Assembly: GCA_027422505.1 (NCBI GenBank)
Contig: JAPQWV010000728.1
Coordinates: 124,001 to 188,000 of the forward strand
From: Craterostigma plantagineum
Lineage: Eukaryota; Streptophyta; Magnoliopsida; Lamiales; Linderniaceae
Length of the DNA stretch: 64,000 nucleotides
Direction: 5' to 3'
In this document: piece after piece, positions 9,605-21,530 of the stretch
Numbering within the stretch: position 1 is the first letter of the stretch
Layout: every line of letters starts with the position of its first letter
Made by a program: the position numbers and the translations under genes
The notes under the pieces: generated by a model
Told to the model about the DNA's origin: nothing
Databases searched by the model: none
Seen by the model: the letters and a program-made list of their open reading frames with translations, nothing else

Positions 9605-12248
9605 TGTAATACCTATAAAGTTAATACGAAATTTTGATGTAATTAGATATGCGGCCTTGTGAATTTGGGGAGCTTGATAAGAAATTAGTTGTGTAACAAA
9701 AATATAAATTTGTCCCGAAAATATTTCGAAATTTAACTAAGGAATTATTCGAAAGTAATATAATATTAGAATTTGGGCCATACATGATTTGGTCGATTTG
9801 TTTAAACAAGGCCCAAATTGAGTAAACATATTAAGGAATAGAAATTACTTAAACTTGTGTAAAGAATCATCAATCGACCAGCTTGTCTAATCAATCGCTA
9901 GTTTCAAAGTATTCATACATATCTAATAGCAACATAAACACTAAATAAGGGAAACTTCATTAACGGGTGAAACTCAAGAGCAGAAGCATATTCAAGGCAT
10001 AAGAAAAAGAAATTCACCAACATAGAAGCCCTAACAAATCGAAAATCAGAATTTGAAGTAAGGAAGGTAAAACTCTATTACTAACTCTTTACAATTAACG
10101 TGTGCTACTATGTTTTAATTTCATATACTAAAAATAATAATAATTAAAATTTGCAAGTGTATTAGTTGTAGTTTAGAGCTTAGGATTCTAAGTTTTAGTC
10201 CATATTCTTGAGAGATTACAGGATGTACGGTTTGTGATGAATTTCAGATAGGAAAAATTCATGAGAATTTGATTTAAGGTGTACGGCTTTCTGTGATTAG
10301 GGTGACCTTAGAAAATAATTAAGATGGTTGATTTATTCTGGAAAGTTAGGGTTTCAACCTCTTTAGACATTGCTTCGGAACTAAGGAATTTCTTAGTGTT
10401 TGAGGTTAATGTAAAGATTAATTTAATTATGGAGTACAGGATAGCTGTCGTGATTGGTATATACAATATAGAGTTTATGAAATTAGGTGTTTAATAGATG
10501 AATGATCTCGACATCCTTAATGTGAAATTTCGACATTTAAAGTTCATGAACATCTCGACATTTTTATTTAATTATTGTAAGATACCGATATTCCATATCA
10601 TGTTGGGTCTCGACATTTTACATGGGGTTTCGATATTTTTAAAAAAATAATGGTCCCGACATTTTATAAGAATTTCAACTGAGGTCTCGACATTTAATAA
10701 AGAAGATCTCGACACCTCCTATAGTATTATGATTTCGACATTTTTAGGTATTATGATCTCGACTTTTTATCCTAAGATGTTTCGACATTTTTATAGGTTA
10801 AATGTCGAAGAAAATCTTGGTAGGTTATAACATGTCTCGACATCTTCCTATCACTCACATCTCGACATTACTTATGCTTATAATTATATAGATCCCTACA
10901 TTTGTTATTTAGATGTCGAGACTGTAGGATAGTTTTAGTAGAAATCGAAATGTTTGGTAACAGTAATAATGAGTCTCGATATTATTGAGAGGTCTCGCAA
11001 TTGTTTTCTCGACATTTAATTCCTTAAGAGATATCGATATTTCATGCTTACCATAGTCTCGACATTTTGCAAATGTTTCGACATTGTATATCAATTAATA
11101 CATTTTCGGTATTTTAGGGTTTTGTTATATTCTAGGGTTTTCTATAATAAGGGTTTGGGAACTTAAAAAAACTTATACAGTTTAACAAATATACTGATAA
11201 TATTTATTTATTCAGAGGATCGACCTATAGGGATTCCATCGGACCTCTTATTTGGCAATATCGGGAGGACAGGTAGGTGAAACATTCATCTACAATGCGT
11301 AAACACGTATCTGAGACTTATGTGTTTCTATGTAATTAAATGATTTACGTGTTTTATGTGTTTTACGTACACGTGGAAGCATGTTTTCATATAGCATCAC
11401 ATTTATATGCATAGCATATGCATATCATATCACAGGGGAGAGATACTCGTACCGTATTGAGACGGTAATACTTTGACGTACCGGTGAGCGGGGTAGTGTG
11501 AGATTGTTATGATTTTGTGACTCGTTGAGGAGTCGAGGTTGGTACTCATATGACACCTGACGGCAGACAGGCGTGATCGATCTGTCTACTCGGGCGTGAA
11601 CGTCCCGAGGTGCAAAACCGTCGTGATTTGGTTTTTAGCGGAGGGACATTGACAGGGCAGTTGCGTGAACGTCAAAACGCTGTCAATGTCGGCAACCGCT
11701 TACGGAAGAGCAACCTAGCAGGGCAGTTGTGTGATCGTCAAAACGCTGTTAGTGTAAGCTTCCGTATATTATTATTATGGGCGCGCGAGGTGTCGAGTCT
11801 GACCTAGGGCCCTGTATTGTGTGATTTGAGATAGGAATGTGGAAAAAGAAAGAGTGAACATTGCATGTGAGATTTTGGGATCGGGAATGAGCGTTCACGT
11901 GTATACATGCATTTCTATTCACCTACTGGGCAAATCGCTCAGTGTTTACGTGTTGTAGGTACTGAGTCTGACGCCGACGCGCGTCAGGACTGAGGCGGCT
12001 GGTGGCGGTGCTCCACGGACTTTTGAGGGCAGGGCGGTACATGGATGAAGACCTGTGGAGCGATAATAGGGTTTTTGTTCTTTTGATATTTTGGGGCTAC
12101 GCCCGTTGTACAGACACTACTATGTAAAATAATATTTTATTATATTATATATTATCTTTTAGGAAAAAGTTTTTAATTGACGGGCCTTCCGCGGCTTACG
12201 TTGCGGAAATCCGCCACTATTCCTAGTTAGAAAAGTAGGGTCGTCACA
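9605..12248 (+). repeat. Gypsy-1 3' LTR
   Basis: 2,644 bp at an offset of 7,344 from the 5' LTR. Two differences were seen: 11730 T against C at 4386, and 11749 T against C at 4405. Both fall in the fourth main hairpin of the cluster, one in the loop and one turning a C-G pair into a G-T pair. The TCGACAT array is at 10516-11088 and the hairpins at 11449-11766. The GAGCA target copy follows at once. Confidence 0.95.
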
Positions 12249-12253
12249 GAGCA

Positions 12254-13410
12254 CGAGGCTAAAGGATGGAGAATACAAAAAAATACAATCACAAAGGCTG
12301 GGCAGGATTGACCAACTTTGCATCTATCACCTATAAAAGCTGTGCTTCACGTACATGAAAGAGGGAGGAGAGACGATGTGCACATAAATAAGAAAGGAGC
12401 TTGGGCCATTAAACGAAAGAAACAGGCAGCTCATTCTCCACTCACGCACATCACCAATCAAAATTTTCACCAAGCAGACACCTCTCAAAAAGAAAAGAAA
12501 AAAAATAAGGCTGACAGCTCTCACCTTGTCGTCCAATCCACGGCTTAGAACGGAGCAGAGAGCACGATGCCGTCATCGTTATACGGGAAGCTTTACGTTG
12601 TTCTAGTTATATAAAGGTGTACGTTGAATATTTTGTGTTTTTCATTTGTTAATATGCGTGCTTAAATTTCTATGTGGTTAAGGAATGTTAGGCAGGATTA
12701 TGATTTCGTCTTAATTTCGTTCTTATCATGTTTAATCGTATAAGTCAGGTTATGTGGTCTTTGTTGAGTTTAATGCGTACATGTGATTGGCCACCATACG
12801 TATGATCCTAGATTGGGCTATGACACAGACTAAGTGATTAGACCGATTGGAACAGAAACATTGAGCACCGCTACGTAAAACCGACCAGAAATGGAATTCG
12901 GTTTCGTACGTGTGGTTTTCGAGGTCTTAGGCGCCGAAAGCGTTTAAACTCGGGGAATTTCATAAATATTAAATGCGCGCGTAGAAACTACAGTCATAAA
13001 GACATATAGGAATGGGTTCTCTATTGCATAGGATCGTTATTGCGGGACAAACGGGTAGCGATTATTTTAGGAAATTCTACTTTCCCGAGACTCATGTTGG
13101 TTATTTTGCGTGAAGACGTAGGAATAATTCGTGCCGAGCACGCCTTGATCACGTTGTTGTCAATTGATTTTTGATCACCTTGTCATCAATCGCGTAACTT
13201 TAGTTGTTTATTTGCGCTTTTATCTGGTGTGATTATTTTTAATATAAAAATCATAAAAATACCTTAAATAAAAATCGCTCCAGTCTAAATTAAATTGCAG
13301 AATAATATCTTAAAATTAATCGAGCTGTCCTGGTGGATCGATACTTGGACTCACGTCCATTTTTTACTACTTGCACGACCTAGTACACTTACTAGTATTC
13401 GAACGTGTCA
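12254..13410 (+). repeat. 3' part of Athila-like 5' LTR
   Basis: Continues the sequence broken by Gypsy-1. It has a clear TATA box (CTATAAAAGC, 12331-12340) and ends with CA at 13410, just before an Athila-type primer site. The short ORFs here (12318-12548 and its antisense) start at the transcribed end of the LTR and match nothing known to me. Confidence 0.7.
12331..12340 (+). promoter_or_regulatory. TATA box of Athila-like LTR
   Basis: CTATAAAAGC in moderately AT-rich sequence about 1.07 kb before the LTR end, a usual place for the U3/R promoter in a long LTR. Confidence 0.6.
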
Positions 13411-13416
13411 AGGTTT

Positions 13417-13434
13417 TGGCGCCGTTGCCGGGGA
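13417..13434 (+). other. Athila/Tat-type primer binding site
   Basis: TGGCGCCGTTGCCGGGGA is the characteristic primer site of plant Athila/Tat Gypsy elements, generally assigned to tRNA-Asp. It lies six bases after the LTR's terminal CA and fixes the strand and family of the host element. Confidence 0.9.
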
Positions 13435-13923
13435 CAGCGGTATCATTAATTTTAAGTTAAAGTCCGAGTTTAATCTAGATATTCTATTTTTACAAAATTT
13501 TATTAGTATTATTATATTATATATTTTCTTCTTCTAGTAGAAGCGCTATTATTAATAATATTAATATTATTTTCATTATATCATCATCATTTTATTCCTA
13601 TTAGTACTATTATTATTTTTCTGTACGTCACTACCAGTTTATATGTATATATATATACATCGAAAAAATTATTATTTTTTTTATTATTATTCTTATTATT
13701 TTTGCAGATTATTTTTTTCTATATAAATATTATTATTTTAGTTTATTATAATTAGCATTATAATATTATTATAATCATGATTTATAGTTTTTTAGTTATA
13801 TTTATTATTATTTATCTATGTCATCACTACTTTACTACTACTATTTTTTTATTATTATTATTGTTATTTTTACCGGACTTATTTACGTTGATTTTAATCC
13901 TTTGCAGAAATATTATTCGGTGC
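13435..13923 (+). repeat. low-complexity AT-rich leader of Athila-like element
   Basis: A long run of ATT/TTA-rich sequence between the primer site and gag, dominated by TTATTATT and TATATA words. No coding signal; the open frame from 13777 is a by-product of the composition until the gag start at 13924. Confidence 0.7.
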
Positions 13924-14724
13924 ATGACACGAAGCTCAAATAAGGGACCACTACTTTTCGACGCGGAAATAGAAGCGACGTGCCGACACAACAACCAAAA
14001 TCGTAGGCAAAAGATGGAGGATCAAGAACTAGAGAAGAATCACGAGGAACAACACAATCACGAGATCGTTGCTCTACGACCCACTTTGCTAAGCCAAGCA
14101 CTTCCTGGGCACTTTGATGACAATGATCTGATTGCCATTCCTCCTGGGCAAATACTACCCTTTATCAAGAACGATCGAAATTAGGGCTGAACTCGTAAAC
14201 TTTAAACAACAAGGATGAGAAATACTAAGCGACGCATGGAACAGATACCTCCTCAGACAATGCCCAAATCACAACATCCCATTGATCGTACAAAAGTGCA
14301 ATCGTTCTTTCTAGGATTAAGCACACAAAATAAGCGAATTGTTGATGGAGGGTGTGGGCGAAGTTTCATGGAGTTAGGAGATACTGGCACACTCGCAACC
14401 ATAGAAAGGGGTGCAGCCTACCCGGCGAGATATATGGTGCAAGATCTAGACCAACGGACAACTGGCGTGTATGAGATAAATAGTTCAATGGAAGCGCAAT
14501 TCGAGGCTATTCACCGGAGGCTAGATGCGATGCAAGCCAAGGTCCGGAGTCAGCCAACTTCGTCCACAACAAATCAAAGAACATGTACTCAAACACATAC
14601 GATCCGAGTTGGAGAAATCATCCGAACCTATCGTATGGCAATTCACACTACGAGAAGCCTCCGGAATTTTCAATCCAACAGGAGCGACCACCGTTTCAAA
14701 AGCATCAAGAACAGCAAAGCACAC
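13924..14724 (+). pseudogene. Athila-like gag, broken
   Basis: Starts MTRSSNKGPLLFDAEIEAT, the usual opening of Athila gag, with a frame to 14184. Further gag pieces follow in changing frames: AWNRYLLRQCPNHNIPLIVQ (about 14233-14292), VQSFFLGLSTQNKRIVDGGC (about 14298) and YSNTYDPSWRNHPNLSYGN (about 14587-14643). The last is a hallmark of Athila gag. At least two frameshifts and probably an internal deletion after residue 80 are present. The gene is cut at 14724 by Copia-A. Confidence 0.8.
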
Positions 14725-15085
14725 TGTTGGAACTATTTTATTGTATTCAATTAATATAGTTATCGTGTCTTGTTATGCAAGTTAGTAGTCTTGGACTGAA
14801 TTGTAATTAGTCATTTTGTAGGACTACTTATGTAAATATACCACAATAGGTGGTATATATAAGTGGACTCCTACGAAAATTAGGAGTGCGCTTTTTAGGG
14901 TTTTACAGATTTAAAATTAGAATCGAAAACTTTAGAGAGAAAAATTCGCCAACCCTTACTTGTTCAACAAGTTTTCTCTCCCAATCTTCAACGAAGGTAA
15001 ATCTCATACGTAAGCTTCGAATTTCTTAGATTTACGATTCGATTCTTCTAAATTCGATCTAGGTTGGATATCTGGGGTCCTAACA
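14725..15085 (+). repeat. Copia-A 5' LTR
   Basis: 361 bp, TGTTGGAAC to TCCTAACA, followed two bases later by a Met-type primer site. The TATA region has a mirrored arrangement, ATATACCA (14836-14843) and TGGTATAT (14851-14858), and a telo-box-like AGGGTTTT lies about 40 bp downstream. The matching 3' LTR is not in the window. Confidence 0.85.
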
Positions 15086-15087
15086 AT

Positions 15088-15100
15088 TGGTATCGGAGCC
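15088..15100 (+). other. Copia-A primer binding site
   Basis: TGGTATCGGAGCC, a one-base variant of the plant initiator-Met primer site, directly follows the LTR. Confidence 0.85.
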
Positions 15101-16777
15101 AAACGTGATAGGATTTGGATTAAAATTTGGACTGATTTTTTATTTTCGAAACTGTTTTTTTATTTCAATTCGCGCGGCACTGTTCATCATTGAAATTTAA
15201 TCCGCTTCACAATTCAACTTGTTTTGCTGTTATTGAGGTTCGATTATGTGCTTCTAATCAATCTGAGGCGAACTTTGGTTGATCGAACCAACTTTTCTGT
15301 GAATTTGGAATATTGATGGAATTTTTTTCGTTCTTCGCACTGTTCTTCAAACTTCAAGCTGATTCTTCAAAATCTGTTCTAATCGGCTGTTTTTAGGGTT
15401 CGATCAACTGTTCTAGACTAGTCTGAGCTGAACTCTGATCAATCGAAACTTAGTTTTGAGCGAATTTTGGAAATCCGAGCTAAAGTGTTCCTAGCGTTCC
15501 TAATCTGATTTTTATAGAAATTCAATTGATTTTGGTTTGTTTGTGTTAAATCGATTGTTTGTTCTTGTTAAGTGCAAGATTTCGATCCATAACCCGGAGT
15601 GAATTCAGTCAATTTTAAGTTTCGATCGAGATTTTCGTTGTTCTTCACTTGCGTCTGATACTGCAATTACATCTCTGTTCTTCGCATCTCTGTTCTTCGT
15701 GCCTCTGTTCTTCGCTGAGCTGAAAAGCTTCTTCGATCAAGAAACTCGTCCATGCGATCTTCGTTGCCGCTGCATCGTCGAACGTTATTCGATCGAGAAA
15801 TTCCTCGTCATAATTTTTTTTCGATCGAAATATTTCTTCAACCGCAAACCCGATCGAGAGATCTGTTAATTGCATTCATCGAAAAAAGATTGTTCTGCGA
15901 TCGATTCGGGTCAACGCGAGAAACCTTGGTCAAGCTCGCAAATCTCGTTCGTGAAATCTTTAAATCGAAAAACTGGAATTTTTGTCGATCGTGAAACTCC
16001 AAATTTCATCTTCTTCGCTCGTTATAGATAGATACACATATGCATACATGAAAATTGCAGGCCTAATTGCACTTCAAGTCCCAAATCTGTTATTTTAGTC
16101 CCTGCAGTTATATCTCGGCCCAAATAGTTTCAATTAAGTCCGGAAAGTTCTGATTTAGTCCAAAATTTTCACTTTAACCCCAGAACTTTCAATTTTGTTG
16201 ATTCTCATTCACTTAGGTGATTTTACGATCGAAAATTTTGTTTAGTTGCTTTTATAGGTTTGTCGTCGCAAAACTTATTTTCGCCCGCAAACCTTTTGCG
16301 ATCGAAAAATTTGATTTTAAACGTTCAGATATTAAAATCTCAAAACGACGACGTTTTAGCAAATTGCAAAACTTTTACGATCGTAAATCTAACTGTTTGA
16401 AATTCAAAACTATTTTCTAGAAACAGTACCTTGTCGAAAAATTTAACAATCGAAAACAGTGCTCTACATCTTCAGTCGAAAAACTTTTAATCGAGAATTA
16501 TTTTCGATCGAAAACAGTGCTTTATATTGGTATTTAAAAAAAAAGACTTAACAATTTTTATCGATCGAAAACAGTAACCTTCTAATTGGCACATTATAGA
16601 AAAAGCTTTTGGTTATTACTCTAAGATTTTTCTATCAAACCTTATACACCAAAATCTTTTCGAAACTTAAATTTTAAAAGCCAAATATTTTAATCAGTAT
16701 TAAATTAAAAAAATCCAAATCACAAAACACGTGAAAGATCAAAATATCCAACCAACAAAAATTAAAAGAAAATTAAA
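15101..16777 (+). other. Copia-A leader with CGATCGA repeats
   Basis: About 1.7 kb without a supported gene. It contains about a dozen copies of the palindromic word CGATCGA or close variants, several within the longer block CGATCGAAAACAGT near 16440-16580. Three copies of CTCTGTTCTTCG lie at about 15672-15714. A gag capsid domain would be expected after a leader but none is found. Confidence 0.65.
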
Positions 16778-17450
16778 ATGGATCAAGATTTAAAAGACTT
16801 CGAACAACAACTAAAGTTAATTACAAAAATGCTTAAAAAAAGTGACAAAGACTAAGTCCTCATCCAGTTCGGAGAACAAAGAAAAGAATTCTAGCCTTAA
16901 ACCAAATGAGAGCTACGACTTGATGGCCTATCACGAAGATAAAGCAAACCATCTAGCTCTCATGGCTCGAGTTGAGGATACCTCTGAAGCAAGCCCATCG
17001 AAGCGAACGAGCGATGAAGGGGAAGACACGTCTTCTCCGAAGGTAGTTATTCCTAACTCTACATTGTTTAACATGTTAGAATCCTTACAAAGTAGGTATG
17101 CTAACATGAAAAATGAGCAGAAAACTACAAAAGAGTTAGAAGAAAAATTATCTAAGTCTGAGGAGAAAATAGCTAGTCTCGAATTAGAACTTAGAAGCTC
17201 TAGTGCGAAAATAGATGAACTAATTAAAAGCTCAAATCTTAGCGAGGCTAAGCATATTTCGTTAGAGAAGCATAGCTCGGTAGTTAAGGATTTAGAGGAC
17301 AGGCTAGACAACAACCATAAGTGTCTACTTACGAATTTAGACGAGAAAAGTCTCCTTAAGTGTAGACTAGAAGTTGAGAGCAAAAAGGTCACTAGTCTTG
17401 AAGCCGAAATAGATAAATCCAATTCTACGATTAGTGAATTAAGAAAGAGT
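16778..17450 (+). pseudogene. Copia-A gag remnant with coiled coil
   Basis: A short frame begins at 16778 (MDQDLKDFEQQLKLITKML) and stops at about 16854. The next frame (ATG 16842) gives about 200 residues: Ser/Lys-rich, then LMARVEDTSEASPSKRT, then a strongly heptad-like Leu/Glu/Lys segment at residues 85-200 (EKLSKSEEKIASLELELRSS). The part around LMARVED resembles the linker after the zinc knuckle in some plant Copia gag proteins, but no knuckle or capsid core is seen, so the gene is probably deleted as well as frameshifted. It is cut at 17450 by the Gypsy-2 LTR. Confidence 0.55.
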
Positions 17451-17925
17451 TGTGGCGACCCTCGTTTTCTAAATACGATTAGTGGCGGATTTCCGCAACG
17501 TAAGCCGCGGAAGGCCCGACTAATTAAAAATTTTTCTAAAAGATATTATAATACAACAAAATATTATGTTACATAATAGTATTTGTACAATGGGCCGAAG
17601 CCCCCAAAATGTTAAAAGGTCAAAACCCTATCGCCGCTCCACAGGTCTTCATCCATGTACCGCCCGCCCTCAAAAGTTCTTGGAGCACCGCCACCAGCCG
17701 CCTCAGTCTTGACGCGTGTCAGCGTCAGAGTCGATACATACAACACGTAAACACTTAGCAAATTGCCCAGTAGGTGAATAAAATGCAATGCAGCGTGCAC
17801 TCATTCCCAATCCCAATTCTCACAACATGATACAATGCACGCTCGTTCCCATATTTCTATCGTATATCAATATCAGGGCCCTAGGCTGGACTCGGCACCT
17901 CGCGCGCAATAAAATAAAATATATC

Positions 17926-18087
17926 GTCTGGTCGTTAACGCCAGACTAGCGGTGCCCACACCGATAGTGCGCTGAACGATCATGTCAACGTCCTCCTATC
18001 AGGTCGCACCTTCGGCTACACAACTCATCCGACAGTTTGCACCTCGGGTCGCTCACGCCCGAGTAGATAGATCGCTCACGTCTGTCT
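17926..18087 (-). promoter_or_regulatory. hairpin group in Gypsy-2 LTR
   Basis: Plus-strand coordinates: GTCTGG/CCAGAC (17926-17931, 17941-17946), CTCGGG/CCCGAG (18043-18048, 18058-18063) and AGATAG/CTGTCT (18065-18070, 18082-18087, one wobble). On the element's sense strand the last two loops read CGTGAGCGA and ACGTGAGCGAT, close to the equivalent Gypsy-1 loops. Confidence 0.65.
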
Positions 18088-18529
18088 CCCGTCAGGTGCC
18101 CCGCGAGTCCAACCTCAACTCCGCTACGAGTCTGACTGCCAAAATCGGCACACTCTACCCTGCTCAATCGACACCTTAAGCCTTAAGGTGTCACCACTAA
18201 TGTGGTAATTATCCCTCACCATGTCGTGCGATGTCATGCATATACGTGATACTCATGAAACGTAACGTCATATAAAACATACGTAAAACACGTTAATCAC
18301 ATAAGTCACGCAATCACATAGTAGCAGGTAAGCGTTTACGTGTCGTAGATGAATGATCCACCTACCTGTCCTCCTGATAAACTTAGTCACGGAATCTAGT
18401 AAATTTCCTATGCTTCGATCCTCTGAGTATGGAAAATATTTTCATATTAATATATTTACTAAGTCATATAATTTTCGAAAATGCTAGAATTATCAAAACC
18501 CTAAAACTCATGAAAGCCTTAAAATAATG

Positions 18530-20233
18530 TGAAGATATAAATGTGCCTAAGAGGGGGGGGGTGAATTAGGCTTATAAAATTTTATGCTTTTTTTCACAAA
18601 TCCTTAGTGTGGTGACTTAGATATGCCTAATGATATTGTGACGAGTATGCCTGTTATATCCTAGTACCGTCGGATGTGTTTCGGGTCTGTCTCACAGCGA
18701 TAACGAAATAACTGAAAAGTAAATGCGAGACAGGATTTTTATAGAGGTTATATCCCCAACTGGGGTTTACTCCTCTCCTTGGGATTTGCTTCCCAAGAGT
18801 TTAACCAATCACTATAATGCACCGTAGTTGGATACAAAACTGATTGGTTAGCCCAATACACAACCGAAACAAGTCGAACACTAGACACTACTAGGTTACC
18901 ACACGCCGAGTTTCGTTCCTCGGAATCTCCCTGATCCCGACAGACACAGCTCGCTACCGAAGGGCCTCCGGACTTGTCCTTCCCTTCACGTGTGCGTAAA
19001 CGTCGACCTTGCCTCCTTGGTATTGCTCACGTCCGAAGACAACATGTCCGAAGACAGAATGTATGGCAGGGGATGATGGAATATCTGATTAATCACTCGC
19101 TCAGTGATGGATACGCAAGTTAACGCTCAGTAAGGCAGAAAGCTATCGCGAATGGGAACTCAGGAATCTCTTTGTCAGTTTTTGCTCAAAGATCTCTCGT
19201 GGGCTTATACTCGTAAATTCTTAGTTACTTCGAAATTCTGAAGTGTGGCTCATATAAATCCTTTTCAATCAACACTTCACATGAAAAGTCAAATCATATA
19301 ATAATCACCAATCAAGTATAGTTTCCATGTAATATTCGAGTCAATCATACCATATAGATCATGCTCTTAATTAATCATCACAACGGTCATATAGCACATT
19401 TAAGCACGATTATATTCCATATAAAAGCACATTTTCGTTCTCAAGCATATTCAAGCATTTCGTGTATAATGACCATATCAGAACTTTCCATAAGTGATTC
19501 CCTGCTATCTGTTTCTAGCGTAAATCAGTCCAGATTCACTTTCCAAATATATCACACGAGATAGCATCACATCAGCACGTTTTTCATATACAACTCATAG
19601 CATTTAATCAATATATTTACCATGTTTAGCACATAAATCATATTAGAGCATACTAACTTCAATTTATCAATCATGACCGAACTTTCCTTATTTCAGAGAT
19701 CTCATCCGTTTAAAGCGTATACCATCTAGTAGCATCTTATCCTCAAAGTCAATCAAATCAAATCTTTCCTAAATATATTCCAATCAGCATAAGAAAAGAT
19801 ATTAATTCAATATTGCACATTAAATTCAGTGGAAGGCATGCAAAAATCGTATATGTGATTCTTGTCCAGGAATAATTAAGTATCAACGGGTATATCACTT
19901 TCCATATATAAACAGCATATTTTCCATATATAGCTCAACAGGATATCTCATGCGTAATTTCCATATATAGCACAGAACGATATATCCTATCATATTGGTT
20001 GTCTATAACATGCGATCACCTAGTCTCAACAACTAATTACCAAATCATATGCGAATCAAATATTCAACACTTTAATAAATCTATAGCTCATAATCAATGC
20101 ATGTATGAATATTTTCATATACTTACACGTTATATTGATTATAGATCGAATTGCTTAATTTATAGATCTAACGTTATTACAATTACATTGTCCATCAAAA
20201 CTCTCTAGCACACATGGACCAAAAAGGTCAACA
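18530..20233. mobile_element. 1.7-kb TG..CA insertion, probable solo LTR
   Basis: Starts TGAAGATATAA, ends AAGGTCAACA, and is flanked by the 5-bp repeat TAATG (18525-18529 and 20234-20238). Removing it restores the Gypsy-2 LTR alignment with Gypsy-3 LTRs. It has no coding sequence and no internal LTR pair. Near its start is a run of eight or nine Gs inside TGCCTAAGAGG..TGAATTAGGC, a word I recognise as recurring in plant repeats without knowing its family. Its superfamily and strand are undetermined. Confidence 0.65.
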
Positions 20234-21530
20234 TAATGAAATTCCTAAAAATAAATAAACCCTAAAAATTTCAAAAACCCTAGAAATAGCAAAACCCTAA
20301 AATACCAAAATTTTATTAAGTGTAGAAAACTTTTTAAAATGCTGAAATTATTTTAAGTGTCAAAACCTTAATGTTGAACGCTTAGTGAATTTATATTAGA
20401 TGTTGAAATCCTTAAAAATGTCGAGAACTTAGTATAATAGGAAATATCAAGATCTTTGGTTGAAAAGCAAATGTCGAGTTCTTTAATGACCTTATCGAGA
20501 TCTTTGAAAGGTAAATGTCGAAGTCTATAATATCTCGAGACCTTACCATTGTCGAGATCTTTACTAATATCAATACACCTAGAAATCTTTCTATAAAAAT
20601 CTCGAAATCTATTTATAACATACACATCGAAATCTATCTCTGGAGGAATGATCATATCTCGACATATATATTAAAAACAAGCATTTAATCATATATCGAC
20701 ATCTAATCCTCATGAAGCACCTATCGAAATTCATCCCATCCTTAATATTTCATGTACAATAGTCACTAACACTCCTAGTTAGACAAACACACATGATCAG
20801 TACTAAGCTTCTAAGGTTAGGGTTTTCTACCCAAGATAAATTTCGAACTCTCGTGTACTTTCCAAATTTTAAAAATCGTAACCCTTATGAGAGAAATCAT
20901 GAATAAAGACTTAAGAACCTAAAATCTTACTTATATCTAGCATGTTCAGAATTTTTCCTAATTAACATCTAATCACTCAAGCTAGGGAAATATATAAATA
21001 CATGTATTAATATACGTAATTTATAATAACAAGGGTCTTTACCTTCTTTACTTCGATACTTCGAATTGCTTAAGGTCTTTATGCTTGTTGGAATTCTTCT
21101 CTTTCTCTTAGTTCTTATTTTCGTTCCCTGTTCTTTCCCTTCCTATGGATAATTTCATCTAATGACTATGGATATACTTCAATACTTCAAAGGTGAAGGT
21201 GACGTGACAAGGTGGTGAATCTCATTTCCCTTTGTCCTAAGCAACGCGATTATTAAAGTTTGTACTTAAACACTTGGGCCTAAATTCTAATTTGAGTATA
21301 GTCCACTTAAAAAAATACCCTCACTATTTAGATATATTTTTTTTTGTATTTCTTTTCTAGATCGAAATAAATTCTGAAATTATGAAAGGGATGTTTTTAT
21401 TCCAAATATTAAAATCAGTTTTATCAATCGTCTTAGTTCATAATTCGCAATTTAAGAAATTAATTACATCAAAATCTTGTATTAAAATCTATGGGTATTA
21501 CATCCTCCCCCTTAAAAGAATTTCGTCCCG

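Larger units (their letters stand above)
2261..12248 (+). mobile_element. Gypsy-1: near-complete Tekay/Del-like chromovirus
   Basis: The element is 9,988 bp, bounded by two 2,644-bp LTRs starting TGTAATACC and ending GTCGTCACA, and flanked by a perfect 5-bp target duplication GAGCA (2256-2260 and 12249-12253). Inside are an initiator-Met-type primer site, a Gag-Pol frame in the order gag, protease, reverse transcriptase, RNase H, integrase, chromodomain-like tail, and a polypurine tract. Domain order and the C-terminal domain fit the Tekay/Del chromovirus clade. By eye I found two LTR differences (4386/11730 and 4405/11749, both C to T), which implies a very recent insertion. One frameshift near 8690 breaks pol. 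Confidence 0.95.
17451..21502 (-). repeat. Gypsy-2 3' LTR, interrupted
   Basis: On the plus strand it runs from TGTGGCGACC to GGGTATTACA, the reverse of the TGTAATACCC..GTCGCCACA LTR form. Without the inserted 1,704-bp sequence and one target copy it is about 2.34 kb. It has weak TCGACA/TGTCGA words at about 20380-20720, telo-box-like AAACCCTA runs at 18495-18505 and 20265-20300, and a hairpin group at 17926-18087. Confidence 0.85.

Noticed and set aside
13777..13923. Hydrophobic N-terminal extension of the Athila gag frame as a signal or membrane segment
   Set aside because: It is translated ATT/TTA low-complexity leader; gag proper starts at 13924.
16931..17422. 163-codon minus-strand ORF
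   Set aside because: It is antisense to the coiled-coil gag remnant, and its Ser/Leu-rich composition is the mirror of the Glu/Lys-rich frame.
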